From TMED8 sp038125725 (lineage in GTDB: Bacteria > Pseudomonadota > Alphaproteobacteria > Rhodospirillales > Casp-alpha2), in the NCBI GenBank assembly GCA_038125725.1, contig JAYPEK010000008.1, positions 41,141 to 105,140 of the forward strand: a stretch of DNA of 64,000 bases. The letters run 5' to 3'. A program made the translations under genes and the position numbers. Numbering within the stretch: position 1 is the first letter of the stretch; the number at the start of each line of letters is the position of its first letter. A model generated the notes under the pieces. It made no database searches and was not told where the DNA came from. It was given only the letters and a program-made list of their open reading frames with translations. Of this stretch, positions 17,315 through 26,960 are shown piece by piece.

Positions 17315-17752
17315 CTACAGGCGGAGTTCCTTCCACAGATCGTCGCCGATGTTGTGATCGTTGAGGATCTGACCGACCAGCGAGCGCATCAGGTCGCGTA
17401 CGGATATGATGCCGACCACGTCCGAGCCGTCCTTCACCAGGAGATGGCGCGTGTTGTTGTCGCGCATGGCGAACAGCGCATCCAGCGCCGTATCGTCGAT
17501 GCCGATGGCGAGTGGGTCGGGCGTCATGATGTGGAGCAGCATGGTCTCCGCCGGCGACATGCCGAGCGCCACGACCCGTTCGACGATGTCGTGGTCGGTG
17601 ACGATGCCGTAAGTCTCCCCGCCGTCGCTGACCAACGCTGCGCCGACGCGGCGCTCGGCCATGGCCCTCGCGGCATCGACGACGCTGTCTTCGCCATGCA
17701 GCCTGAGCAGTTCCTGCTCGCCGATGATGTTTCTGATGGTGCGTTCCAACAT
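17315..17752 (-). CDS. CBS-domain pair protein
   Basis: The 145-residue protein consists of two CBS motifs in tandem: SVVDAARAMAERRVGAALV with YGIVTDHDIVERVVALG, then ALDALFAMRDNNTRHLLV with VVGIISVRDLMRSLVG. Paired CBS domains bind adenine nucleotides and typically regulate a partner. There is no fused effector domain. AAGGAGGGCC precedes the ATG at 17752. Confidence 0.9.
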   Translation of the reverse strand: MLERTIRNIIGEQELLRLHGEDSVVDAARAMAERRVGAALVSDGGETYGIVTDHDIVERVVALGMSPAETMLLHIMTPDPLAIGIDDTALDALFAMRDNNTRHLLVKDGSDVVGIISVRDLMRSLVGQILNDHNIGDDLWKELRL

Positions 17753-17919
17753 GGCTTGGCCCTCCTTTCCGGAGTGATCGCTTCGTCGATATCTTCACCC
17801 TAGACCAAGGCCCCCGGCCGGGCGTTGATGGAGGTCAAGTCCGGCCCCCTGTGCTTTTGCCTTTTTCATGGCCAGATGTCATAAACTGGTGCGGAATGGA
17901 TCGTTCGGAGGACACCTTT

Positions 17920-18792
17920 TTGGACTACCGCATCACGCCCCTAACGCCCGCCTTCGGCGCCGAGATTTACGGCCTCGACCTGACCGATCCGGCCGGTGCC
18001 AACCTGGCGGCCGACTTGGTCGGCGTGTGGCGCGATGCCGGCGGCATGCTGGTGATCCACGGCCAGGACCTGAACACCGAACAGCACATCGCCTTTTCCA
18101 AGCATTTCGGCCCGCTGTTCGGCGATCCGGCCGAAGAGCCTTTGCAAGATACCGTCAGCCGCTACATTCACCCGGACCATCCCGAGATCTACCGCGTCTC
18201 CAACCAGGTCGACGCCGAGGGTCAGCCGCTCGGACGCAAGGGAGCAGGGACCTATTGGCATTCCGACGTGAGTTTCCGCGAGCGCCCGGCCGGTGCGTCG
18301 ATCCTGCACGGCAAGCAGGTCCCGCCGATTGGCGGCGACACTATATTCGCCAACCAGGCCGCCGCCTATGAGGCGCTCAGTGACGGCATGAAAACCCTGC
18401 TTCGGCCGCTCAGCGCTTGGCACGATTTCGAGATGGCGGCGCGCACCCAGTACGCCAAGCCCATCGTCGTCGAGGACGACATGTCGGGTGGCAACCGCGC
18501 GCTGCATCCGTTGGTGCGCACGCATGCGGAAACGGGTCGCAAAAGCCTGTTCGTCAATCCGGGCTTCACATCGCACATCGACGGGTTCACGGCGGGCGAA
18601 AGCGCGGCGCTCTTGGGCTTCCTCTACGAGCACTGTACCCGGCCGGAATTCCTCTACCGCCACCGCTGGCAGGAGAAGGACCTGGTGATCTGGGACAACC
18701 GGGTGCTGATGCATTTTGCCGTGATGGATTATCCCGACGATCAGCCGCGCTACATGGAGCGCTGCACGATCATCGGCGAGCGGCCGGTGTAG
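17920..18792 (+). CDS. TauD/TfdA-family 2-oxoglutarate-dependent dioxygenase
   Basis: The preferred start is TTG at 17920, with CGGAGGA about 8 nt upstream, giving 290 residues beginning MDYRITPLTPAFGAEIYGLDL, where TauD family members normally begin. An upstream ATG at 17896 has a weaker site. Iron ligands appear as H-x-D in TYWHSDVSFRERP and a distal histidine in RVLMHFAVMDYP, with the 2-oxoglutarate-binding arginine in PRYMERCTI. It hydroxylates a small substrate that is probably a carboxylate or sulfonate. A MlaF-like ATPase gene follows 11 bp downstream. Confidence 0.85.
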   Translation: MDYRITPLTPAFGAEIYGLDLTDPAGANLAADLVGVWRDAGGMLVIHGQDLNTEQHIAFSKHFGPLFGDPAEEPLQDTVSRYIHPDHPEIYRVSNQVDAEGQPLGRKGAGTYWHSDVSFRERPAGASILHGKQVPPIGGDTIFANQAAAYEALSDGMKTLLRPLSAWHDFEMAARTQYAKPIVVEDDMSGGNRALHPLVRTHAETGRKSLFVNPGFTSHIDGFTAGESAALLGFLYEHCTRPEFLYRHRWQEKDLVIWDNRVLMHFAVMDYPDDQPRYMERCTIIGERPV

Positions 18793-18803
18793 GAGGGCGT
18801 CCG

Positions 18804-19586
18804 ATGAATGCGAGTGCGGAACCCCTGATCCGGGTGAGCGGCGTCGAGAAACGCTTCGGCGCCAATCATGCGCTTAGGGGCATTGACCTCTCCATCGCCA
18901 AGGGCGACGCGCTGGTGCTGATCGGCGGCTCGGGTGCCGGCAAGACGCTGCTCTTGAAGTGCATCATGGGCCTGATCCCGCCCGACAGCGGCACCATCAG
19001 CTTCGAGGGCGCCGACGTGGCCGGCTTCTCGAGCGCCGAGCGCCGCCGCTTCCTCGACCATTTCGGCATGACCTTCCAAAAGTCTGGGCTCTTCGACAGC
19101 ATGCTGGTCTGGCAGAACGTTGCCTTCCGGCTGTTGAAGGACCATGCCATGAGCCAGGCCCAAGCGAAAGAACGCGCCATCGACAAACTCGCCGCCGTCG
19201 GGCTCGACGCGCCGACGGCGGACCTCTATCCGGCGGAGCTCTCGGGCGGCATGCAGAAGCGCGTCGGCCTGGCCCGCGCCATCGCCAATGACCCGGATAT
19301 CCTGTTCCTGGACGAACCCACCGCCGGCCTCGATCCGATCATGACCAACGTCATCAACGAACTGATCCTCGATATCGTCGAGCGCCTGGGCGCGACGGTG
19401 GTGTCGATCACGTCGGACATGTCGAGCCTTGCGGTGATCTCCAGGCGCGTCGCCATGCTGCACGAGGGGCGCATCATCTGGGAGGGCGCGACGGCCGAGG
19501 TGGAGAATTGCGATAACGCTTACGTCGACCAGTTCGTCCACAGCCGCGCCGAAGGCCCCATCGAAATGGCGGTGGCGGCGCTTTAG
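18804..19586 (+). CDS. ABC transporter ATP-binding protein, MlaF-like
   Basis: The 260-residue ATPase has Walker A GGSGAGKTLL, Q-loop TFQKSGLFDSM, signature LSGGMQKRVGLARAI, Walker B ILFLDEPTAGLDP and switch region SITSDMSSLAVISRRVAML. LSGGMQKRVGLARAI and DEPTAGLDPI are characteristic of the MlaF (phospholipid import) group. The start ATG at 18804 follows GGAGGG. No MlaE-type permease or MCE protein is adjacent, so it would have to pair with subunits encoded elsewhere. It is probably co-transcribed with the dioxygenase gene. Confidence 0.85.
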   Translation: MNASAEPLIRVSGVEKRFGANHALRGIDLSIAKGDALVLIGGSGAGKTLLLKCIMGLIPPDSGTISFEGADVAGFSSAERRRFLDHFGMTFQKSGLFDSMLVWQNVAFRLLKDHAMSQAQAKERAIDKLAAVGLDAPTADLYPAELSGGMQKRVGLARAIANDPDILFLDEPTAGLDPIMTNVINELILDIVERLGATVVSITSDMSSLAVISRRVAMLHEGRIIWEGATAEVENCDNAYVDQFVHSRAEGPIEMAVAAL

Positions 19587-19710
19587 GGGGGGGTCGCACG
19601 TTCGCCGTCAATCGGGCAACGGCTTACTCAGAGCGCGCTTGAGCACATCATCAGGACGTTTGGCAGTCATTTCATCGGTGAGTTTGTCTTGATCTTATTT
19701 GGTGTCTGAC

Positions 19711-20226
19711 ATGGTTAATGATCGCATTCCAGAAGACGTTATCAAATCCTTATACTCAGCCATCGGGTCGTTCATGATGAGCTGGAATTTTCTGGACTCG
19801 GTTTTGGACTGTTGGATTTCCGTCATCTACCAAACAGCTGGCGGGAAACACGTTGAAGCCGAAATTCCCTGGACGTTTAGCCAAAAAACAAAGTTTGTGC
19901 GGAGGTGCCTAAAAACTATCGACCCGCTGCACGGCTTCAAAGAAGAAGGGCTGGAAATTCTTGGAACGGTCACTCGGATCGGAAAGGGTACCCGCCATCC
20001 CCTGGCACATGGCGCGCTTGCCTCATACAATCCTGATGGAGATATTTTCTCTTTCACCCGCACAATCCTAATTGATAACAAGAAAATGCAGAAGATTACG
20101 ATCTCAGAAATCCCGGGAAGCCAAATCCTCGACGACGCTAGCGAATGTCTCCGCCTCGCCCCCGCTATGACGGCATTTACGTACCGCCTCATGGAAGCCT
20201 TCGTTCCTGACTACGAACCGGAATAG
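19711..20226 (+). CDS. Unknown small protein with HEPN-like motif
   Basis: The protein has 171 residues and begins MVNDRIPEDVIKSLYSAIG; an in-frame TTG at 19699 is a less likely start. The sequence is helical and contains GKGTRHPLAHGALASY. Its R-H-P-L-A-H (R-x4-H) string followed by G is the kind of catalytic motif seen in HEPN ribonuclease-fold proteins. Base composition is visibly more AT-rich than in both neighbours, suggesting transfer. There is no partner nucleotidyltransferase gene beside it. The HEPN assignment is a weak inference from one motif. Confidence 0.5.
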   Translation: MVNDRIPEDVIKSLYSAIGSFMMSWNFLDSVLDCWISVIYQTAGGKHVEAEIPWTFSQKTKFVRRCLKTIDPLHGFKEEGLEILGTVTRIGKGTRHPLAHGALASYNPDGDIFSFTRTILIDNKKMQKITISEIPGSQILDDASECLRLAPAMTAFTYRLMEAFVPDYEPE

Positions 20227-20538
20227 TACCTTTGCCAATTCAGCAGGAAGGGCATCACTTTCTCCAAATAGAAAATTGCGATAAAATCCTATATAATAGG
20301 AAAATATTGACCTTTCAGATTTGTTCATTATGCTAGGCGCCGGTATCGCTTGCCACTGGCGAAGGCCCGCTATTGGACATCGTGAATCTGATTTGGATCG
20401 GCGCTGATCGTTCGATTGGGGCCGTATTGAAGGGTTGCCGGGAGCCTGCGGCGGAAAATTGGGTTCGTTCCTGAGGTTTTTTTAAGAATCGAAAGAAATC
20501 AATGGCTTCCAGCCAGTGAAATTTCGACCTGCCAACTC

Positions 20539-20564
20539 GTCATTCCCGCGTAGGCGGGAATCCA
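20539..20564 (+). repeat. REP-type palindromic unit, left copy
   Basis: The unit is GTCATTCCCGC, GTAG loop, GCGGGAAT, CCA. The 8-bp stem ATTCCCGC/GCGGGAAT is a widely dispersed bacterial intergenic hairpin. It is in the opposite orientation to the copy at 20619. Confidence 0.85.
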
Positions 20565-20618
20565 GTGGGCGTTTCCATGGGGCACGCTGCCGGGCGGAAT
20601 GATGCCTCCGGCATCAAG

Positions 20619-20645
20619 TGGATTCCCGCTTTCGCGGGAATGACG
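20619..20645 (-). repeat. REP-type palindromic unit, right inverted copy
   Basis: The same 8-bp stem with a TTTC loop, reading TGGATTCCCGC and GCGGGAATGACG, that is, the inverse orientation of the left copy. The two units with 54 bp between them form a BIME-like pair. Confidence 0.85.
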
Positions 20646-20689
20646 GCTGGTTTCGGCGGGTAATGCGGCGGAGGCAGCGTGGCCGGGCG

Positions 20690-21505
20690 CTAGGACGCGC
20701 TTCTCTCCAGCATCACCTTGTGGCGCAACTCCATGATGCGGTCGTGTTCGGCCTGGGCGGCGGCGTCGAAGTCGGCGACGGGCGAGGTCTCGGACATGAA
20801 ATGGCCGTGGCGGTCCTGGCCGCGCACCAGCAGCGCGCTGTCGGCGCCGTTCATGGGACGCACGTGTGCCGCCATGTATCGAATGGCGATGCCGATGCGC
20901 CGGTCGTCCGAGGTGTTGGGGTCGGAGGCATGCGCGGTGTTGCCGTGATGCAGCGAAATCTCGCCCGGTTCCAGCACCAGGTGGCGGGCCAAACTTTCGT
21001 CGATGCCGGCGGTGATGGTCTGGCCGCGGCTGAGCAAGTTCTTGTCGTCTTCGGTGTCCTGGTGCTCAAGGTCGTCCCATTCGTGCGAGCCCGCCAGCAT
21101 CTGCATGCAGCCCGATTGCACCGTCGCCGGCGAGACCGCCAGCCAGGCGGAGACCACGTCGCCCGGCTCCAGCCCCCAGTACTGCAGGTCCTGGTGCCAC
21201 GAGACATGGGTGCCGTCGCCGGGTTCCTTGATCAGGATGGCGGTGCTCCAGCAAAGAATGTCGGGGCCGATCAGCGATTCGATCGGATCGAGGATTTCCG
21301 GCCGCCGCACCAGGGCGTCGAGCCAGGTGATCAGCAAATGCGTCTTCAGGCTGCGGAACTTGCCGGTCAGGGAGCCGCGCTCGGCCTCCACCGCTTCCAA
21401 GCGCTGGCGCATCCCCGCGGCTTCCTCGGTCGGCATGACGCGGATCGGAAACAGGAAGCCGTCGCGGCGGAACTGAGAAATCTGGTCTTGGGTGAGCGCT
21501 GGCAT
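20690..21505 (-). CDS. Phytanoyl-CoA dioxygenase (PhyH) family protein
   Basis: The 271-residue Fe(II)/2-oxoglutarate oxygenase has the metal triad WHQDLQYWG (H-x-D) and SLHHGNTAHAS (distal histidine), and IGIAIRYMAAHVRP for 2-oxoglutarate binding. It begins MPALTQDQISQFRRDGFLFP, as usual for the family. The substrate is unknown. It is divergent from serA, with a 96-146 bp gap depending on the serA start. Confidence 0.87.
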   Translation of the reverse strand: MPALTQDQISQFRRDGFLFPIRVMPTEEAAGMRQRLEAVEAERGSLTGKFRSLKTHLLITWLDALVRRPEILDPIESLIGPDILCWSTAILIKEPGDGTHVSWHQDLQYWGLEPGDVVSAWLAVSPATVQSGCMQMLAGSHEWDDLEHQDTEDDKNLLSRGQTITAGIDESLARHLVLEPGEISLHHGNTAHASDPNTSDDRRIGIAIRYMAAHVRPMNGADSALLVRGQDRHGHFMSETSPVADFDAAAQAEHDRIMELRHKVMLERSAS

Positions 21506-21651
21506 GGCCGGATGATAGACCTCCAGCCCTCACGCGGCAATGCGCCCGGGGGGGTGGAAATCTTCCAGGATTTGTCTAGCGCCTGCCGACGGCTCGCGCT
21601 ATGCATGCGGCCCTTGAAGCCCCCCGTTTCGAACAACTGAACGCGAGCCCC

Positions 21652-22905
<1,254 letters not shown>

Positions 22906-22915
22906 CGGAGCTCGG

Positions 22916-23701
22916 TTAACGGCCCTTCCAGACGGGCTTGCGTTTCTCCGCGAAGGCGCGCCGGGCCTCCCGGCTGTCTTCCGAGCCGAAGGCCTCGGAG
23001 ACGACCTTGAGCGATGCCTCGGGGACTTCAGAGAACGGCAGGTCTTCGACCTCGTACATGAAGCGCCGCGTGATCTTCAGGGTATAGGGTGACATCGCCG
23101 CCACTTGCGCCGCCAGTTGCATGGTCTCGTCACGCAGGCCCGCCGCCGGCACCGCGCGGGTGATCAAACCCAGCCGCTCGGCCTCGGTGGCGGTGATGGA
23201 TTTCCCGGTATAGATCAACTCGGCCGCCTTCATCCGCCCGACGATCTTCTGCAGGAACCAGACGTGCATGCCGGGCGGGATGCCGGCGTTGGGCACGCCC
23301 GGATAACCGAACTTGGCGTCATCGGCGGCAATCACCATGTCGCAGCCATAAGCCATCGTGCAGCCGCCCTCCTGGGCGAAGCCGTGCACCATGGCGATCA
23401 TCGGCTTGGTCATGGCGCGCGCCCGGCGCATCTGCTCGACGTAGAAAAGCTCCAGGAAGGCCTTCATGGCGTCTTCGCCGTACTCCAGCGCGTGCCGCAG
23501 GTCCATGCCGCCCGACAGCCCCTTGCCAGCGCCCGACAGCACCACGACGCGCACCTCAGTGTCCGCGTCGGCGGCGGCGAGCGCGTCGAAATACTCCCGC
23601 GTCATGGCTTCGTGCACGAGGTTCAAGGGCGGCCGGTCGAGGACGATCTCGGCGATGCCGTCGGCGGTGGAATAGCGGATGAACTGGTAAGGAGCGGCCA
23701 T
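22916..23701 (-). CDS. Enoyl-CoA hydratase/isomerase family protein
   Basis: The 261-residue crotonase-fold protein has the oxyanion-hole segments VVVLSGAGKGLSGGMDLRH and AMVHGFAQEGGCTMAYGCD, then the typical AKFGYPGVPNAGIPPG. In many crotonases a glutamate lies in the second block; EGG is seen here. It is probably involved in CoA-thioester hydration or isomerisation. The stop of the adjacent upstream dehydrogenase gene and the ATG here are 2 bp apart in the reverse sense, with the dehydrogenase gene following on the same strand upstream. Confidence 0.87.
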   Translation of the reverse strand: MAAPYQFIRYSTADGIAEIVLDRPPLNLVHEAMTREYFDALAAADADTEVRVVVLSGAGKGLSGGMDLRHALEYGEDAMKAFLELFYVEQMRRARAMTKPMIAMVHGFAQEGGCTMAYGCDMVIAADDAKFGYPGVPNAGIPPGMHVWFLQKIVGRMKAAELIYTGKSITATEAERLGLITRAVPAAGLRDETMQLAAQVAAMSPYTLKITRRFMYEVEDLPFSEVPEASLKVVSEAFGSEDSREARRAFAEKRKPVWKGR

Positions 23702-23703
23702 GG

Positions 23704-24678
23704 TCAGAGGATCTGGTTATAGAGCTCGGTCTCCCCGCGCCACAGCCTATCCAGGTTGTCGAGCAGGATGTCGACGACGTTTTCTTCGTACATCTGGGTC
23801 TCGCCGGCGGAGTGCGGGGTGAGGATGATGTTGTCCATGTCCCAGAGCGGCGATTCCGGTTCCAGCGGCTCCTTCACCGTGGTGTCGATGCCGGCGCCGG
23901 CGATAACGCCGGAACGAAGCGCGGCGATCAGCGCGTTCTGGTCGACGCAGCCGCCGCGCGCCACGTTGATCAGGTGCGCGTCGGGGCGCATGGCGGCGAA
24001 GGTCTCGGCGTTCATCAGGTTGGCGGTCTCGTCGGTCAAGGGGCAGGTCAGCGCGACAAAGTCGGCACGGCCCAGCAGTTCCGGAAAGGCGCCCGGCGCG
24101 TGCGCTTCGTCGACCAGGCCCTTGATCGCATCGACGTTGCGGCGCACGCCGATGACGGTCATGTCGAAGGCCTTCGCGAGCTTGGCCAGGCGCGAGCCGA
24201 TGGCGCCCATGCCGTAGATCACCAGGGTCTTTCCGGCCAGTTCGTCCTCGCGGCTCGGGATATGGGGGATCATGCCGCGCCAGTGCTTGGCGCGCTGGTT
24301 GTCGCGGGCCAGGTGGATCTTGCGTTTGAGCCCGAGGATCAGCGCCATGGCGTGGTCGCTGACGGCGTTGACGTTGACGCCGGAGGCGTTGCTGAAACGC
24401 ACGCCCCTGGCGGCCAGGCCATCCAGGTCGAACTGGTTGTAGCCGGCGCCGCAAACCTGGATGAAGCGCAGGTTTTTGGCGGCCTCGACGTAGTCGTTGT
24501 TCCAGAACCCGGTGGCGACGATCACATGGCCTTCGCCGATGCGCTTGGCGGTGTCTTCGCGGGTCCAGGTCTGGAAGGTGTTGAGCTCGACGCCTCGCCC
24601 CGCGAGGCAGGCCTCGAACTGGTAGGCGGGATGGGCGAAATGGATGACGAGGTCGGTCTTGGCGGGAAAGGCTGTCAC
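23704..24678 (-). CDS. D-2-hydroxyacid dehydrogenase (NAD-binding)
   Basis: The start is GTG at 24678, with AAGGAG 9 nt upstream, giving 324 residues beginning MTAFPAKTDLVIHFAHP. An open frame upstream to 25179 is antisense to the next gene and is not coding. The Rossmann motif is VIYGMGAIGSRLAKLAKAF. Catalytic residues lie in INVARGGCVDQ (Arg), a glutamate near VKEPLEPES and the histidine in LTPHSAGET. It is a glyoxylate/hydroxypyruvate reductase-like enzyme. It is co-transcribed with the crotonase gene that starts 3 bp downstream. Confidence 0.87.
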   Translation of the reverse strand: MTAFPAKTDLVIHFAHPAYQFEACLAGRGVELNTFQTWTREDTAKRIGEGHVIVATGFWNNDYVEAAKNLRFIQVCGAGYNQFDLDGLAARGVRFSNASGVNVNAVSDHAMALILGLKRKIHLARDNQRAKHWRGMIPHIPSREDELAGKTLVIYGMGAIGSRLAKLAKAFDMTVIGVRRNVDAIKGLVDEAHAPGAFPELLGRADFVALTCPLTDETANLMNAETFAAMRPDAHLINVARGGCVDQNALIAALRSGVIAGAGIDTTVKEPLEPESPLWDMDNIILTPHSAGETQMYEENVVDILLDNLDRLWRGETELYNQIL

Positions 24679-24769
24679 GCTGAGGCTCCTTGGTTTCGCC
24701 GCAACATTAGCCTTGCGCCGTGGGCGCCTCAAGGTAACGCTGGCATCGGAGCTCTTGGAGGAGACGGCG

Positions 24770-26077
24770 ATGAGCGACGATTTACGCAAGGCGGCGCGCG
24801 AGCACCTGGTGCGGTTCGGCGGTGACGCCTTTCCCAACCTATTCGTATCGGCCAAGGGCGCCGTCGTTACCGACGACGAGGGGTGCGAGATCCTGGATTT
24901 CACGTCGGGGCAGATGTGCGCCACCATCGGCCACAACCACCCGGCCATTCTGGCCGCCATCGAGGACGCGGGCAAAAAGGCTGTGCACCTGTTCAGCGGC
25001 ATGATCCCAGAGGTGGTGGCGGAACTAGGCCAGAAGATGGCCGAGTGGATGCCGGCGCCGTTGAAGAAGTCGCTGTTCCTCAGTACCGGCGGCGAAAGCA
25101 ACGAGGCCGCCTTGCGCATGGCCAAGATGCACACCGGCGGGCACGAAGTGATCGCGCTCGGCGGCTCATGGCATGGCACCGGCGCCGGCGCGGCATCGGT
25201 TTCCTATGCTTCCGACAGGAAGGGCTACGGCCCCGCCATCCCCGGCACCTACGTGATCCCGGAACCGAATGCCTACCGCTGCCCGGTGGAACACTGCCGC
25301 GATGCCTGCGACGGGGCCTGCATGCGCGTCGGGCTCAATATGTTCGACATGGCGACCCGCGGCGAGGGTGCGGCGATCATCGCCGAGCCGATCCTCAGTG
25401 CCGGCGGCGTCATCGTGCCGCCCGATGATTATTTCAAGACGCTCAAGGCCGAAGCCGAAAAGCGCGGCATGGTGCTGATCCTGGACGAGGCGCAGACCGC
25501 CTTCGGCCGCATCGGTCGGAAAACGGCGTCGGAACGGTTCGGCGTGGTGCCGGATATCATGGTGGTCTCCAAGACCCTCGGCGGCGGCCTGCCGCTGGCG
25601 GCGACGATCACCAGCGACGCCATCGAAGAGGACGTGCACGAAAAGGGCTTCACCTTCTACACCAGCCACGTTGCCGATCCGTTGCCGGCGGCCGTGGGCC
25701 TGGCGGTGCTGGCGACGTTGGAAGCCGAAGACCTGCTTGCGGCGGCTCAGAAGAAGGGCGCCTATCTGCGCGCGCGTCTCGACGGTCTGCAGCAGAAGTA
25801 CGAGGCCATCGGCGACATTCGCGGCGAGGGGCTGCTGATCGGCGTCGAGTTGGTGAAGGACCGCGAAAGCCGCCAGCCCGACCACCAGCTTGGCGCCGTC
25901 ACCACGGAGCGCTGTTTCGAGCTCGGGCTGTCCATGAACATTCGCCGCCGCCCGGAGCGCGGCGCGGTATGGCGGGTGGCGCCGCCGCTGACGGTGTCGG
26001 AAGCGGAATTGGACCGGGGCGTCGACATCCTGGACCGCGCACTTGGCGACAGCCTGGACAGCCTGGCACGTCGATAG
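24770..26077 (+). CDS. Class III aminotransferase, 2,2-dialkylglycine decarboxylase-like
   Basis: The 435-residue PLP enzyme has LDFTSGQMCATIGHNHP, STGGESNEAALRMAK, the cofactor aspartate in ILDEAQTAFGRIG and the PLP lysine in VVSKTLGGGLPLAA. The end segment (GLSMNI, then APPLTVSEAE) closely follows Burkholderia dialkylglycine decarboxylase from memory. A cysteine-rich insert (CPVEHCRDACDGACM) is absent from that enzyme. The start ATG has GGAGGAG upstream. It is followed by an SDR gene 15 bp away. Confidence 0.83.
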   Translation: MSDDLRKAAREHLVRFGGDAFPNLFVSAKGAVVTDDEGCEILDFTSGQMCATIGHNHPAILAAIEDAGKKAVHLFSGMIPEVVAELGQKMAEWMPAPLKKSLFLSTGGESNEAALRMAKMHTGGHEVIALGGSWHGTGAGAASVSYASDRKGYGPAIPGTYVIPEPNAYRCPVEHCRDACDGACMRVGLNMFDMATRGEGAAIIAEPILSAGGVIVPPDDYFKTLKAEAEKRGMVLILDEAQTAFGRIGRKTASERFGVVPDIMVVSKTLGGGLPLAATITSDAIEEDVHEKGFTFYTSHVADPLPAAVGLAVLATLEAEDLLAAAQKKGAYLRARLDGLQQKYEAIGDIRGEGLLIGVELVKDRESRQPDHQLGAVTTERCFELGLSMNIRRRPERGAVWRVAPPLTVSEAELDRGVDILDRALGDSLDSLARR

Positions 26078-26092
26078 GGAGGGGAGGGAAAC

Positions 26093-26827
26093 ATGGATTT
26101 CACCGGCAAAACGGCACTGATCACCGGCGCCGGATCGGGCATCGGCCGCGCCGCGGCAATGGCGCTGGGCGCTGCCGGGGCGCGGGTCGTCGCCTGCGGC
26201 AGGCGCTCGGGGCCGCTAGAGGCGCTGGCCGACGAATCGCCGGGTGACGTGCATCCCCATGTGCTCGACGTTACCGACGATGCCGGCGTCGACGAACTGC
26301 CCGATTGCCTGCCGGCGGGCTGGCGCGAGATCGATATCCTGATCAACAATGCCGGCCACGAGGTCGGCGGCCGGCGCCGTTTCGATGAAGGCAGCGCGGA
26401 TGAATGGGCGGCAATCCTGGAGACCAATCTGCTCGGTATGTTCCGCGTCACTCGCGCCGTCATCCCCGGCATGGTGGCGCGCGGGCGCGGCCATGTCGTC
26501 AATATCGGCTCCACGTCGGGTCTGATCGCCAACGCCACGCGCGCCGCCTATGCGGCCTCGAAACACGCGGTACACGGTTTTTCCAAATCGCTCAGGCTCG
26601 ACTATGCCGGCAGCGGGATTCGCGTCAGCGAAATCATGCCGGGCATCGTACGCACCGACTTCGCGGAGGCCCGTGCCGGCGACGCGGAACAGGCCGAAGC
26701 CTTTTACAATTCTTTCGACGATTTCATGGAAGCCGATGACATTGCGGCGGCGATTGTTTATGCGCTCAGCCAGCCAGATCGCGTAAATGTTGCACAAATC
26801 GTTTTAATGCAATCATCTATGCGTTGA
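26093..26827 (+). CDS. Short-chain dehydrogenase/reductase (SDR)
   Basis: The 244-residue classical SDR has TGxxxGxG as ALITGAGSGIGRAAAMALG, NNAG as ILINNAGHE, the catalytic serine in VVNIGSTSGLIAN and YxxxK as YAASKHAVHG. The arginine after the first strand (CGRRS) suggests NADP preference. It is closely spaced after the aminotransferase gene and probably co-transcribed. The substrate is unknown. It resembles the YdfG/serine-dehydrogenase subgroup. Confidence 0.9.
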   Translation: MDFTGKTALITGAGSGIGRAAAMALGAAGARVVACGRRSGPLEALADESPGDVHPHVLDVTDDAGVDELPDCLPAGWREIDILINNAGHEVGGRRRFDEGSADEWAAILETNLLGMFRVTRAVIPGMVARGRGHVVNIGSTSGLIANATRAAYAASKHAVHGFSKSLRLDYAGSGIRVSEIMPGIVRTDFAEARAGDAEQAEAFYNSFDDFMEADDIAAAIVYALSQPDRVNVAQIVLMQSSMR

Positions 26828-26907
26828 AAGCTTCCCACGCCATCACAAAATGTGATAGCGTCATGTCACAAAAAACAAATAATCGAGGACTTGGTTTCCG
26901 TGCTTTG

Positions 26908-26949
26908 GAGGGCTTTGAATCGAAGAAAGCCCGCAGAGGGCTTTGAATC
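26908..26949 (+). promoter_or_regulatory. Leader with duplicated 14-mer and alternative hairpins
   Basis: GAGGGCTTTGAATC occurs at 26908-26921 and 26936-26949, 28 bp apart. AAAGCCC at 26926-26932 can pair either with the upstream GGGCTTT (26910-26916, 9-nt loop) or with the downstream GGGCTTT (26938-26944, 5-nt loop). The second hairpin lies just before the ribosome-binding site GGGAG (26951-26955) of the receiver gene, so a translational switch is possible. Confidence 0.4.
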
Positions 26950-26960
26950 TGGGAGAGCCC

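Larger units (their letters stand above)
20227..20689. other. 463-bp intergenic stretch with REP hairpins
   Basis: This stretch lies between the HEPN-like gene and the phytanoyl-CoA dioxygenase gene. It contains a small dyad (TCCTAT/ATAGGA, 20287-20301), two inverted REP-type hairpins (20539-20564 and 20619-20645) and no readable gene. Composition is AT-rich up to about 20520. Confidence 0.8.

Noticed and set aside
24679..25179. N-terminal extension of the D-2-hydroxyacid dehydrogenase
   Set aside because: It runs antisense into the class III aminotransferase gene. The GTG at 24678 has AAGGAG upstream and the family's normal start.
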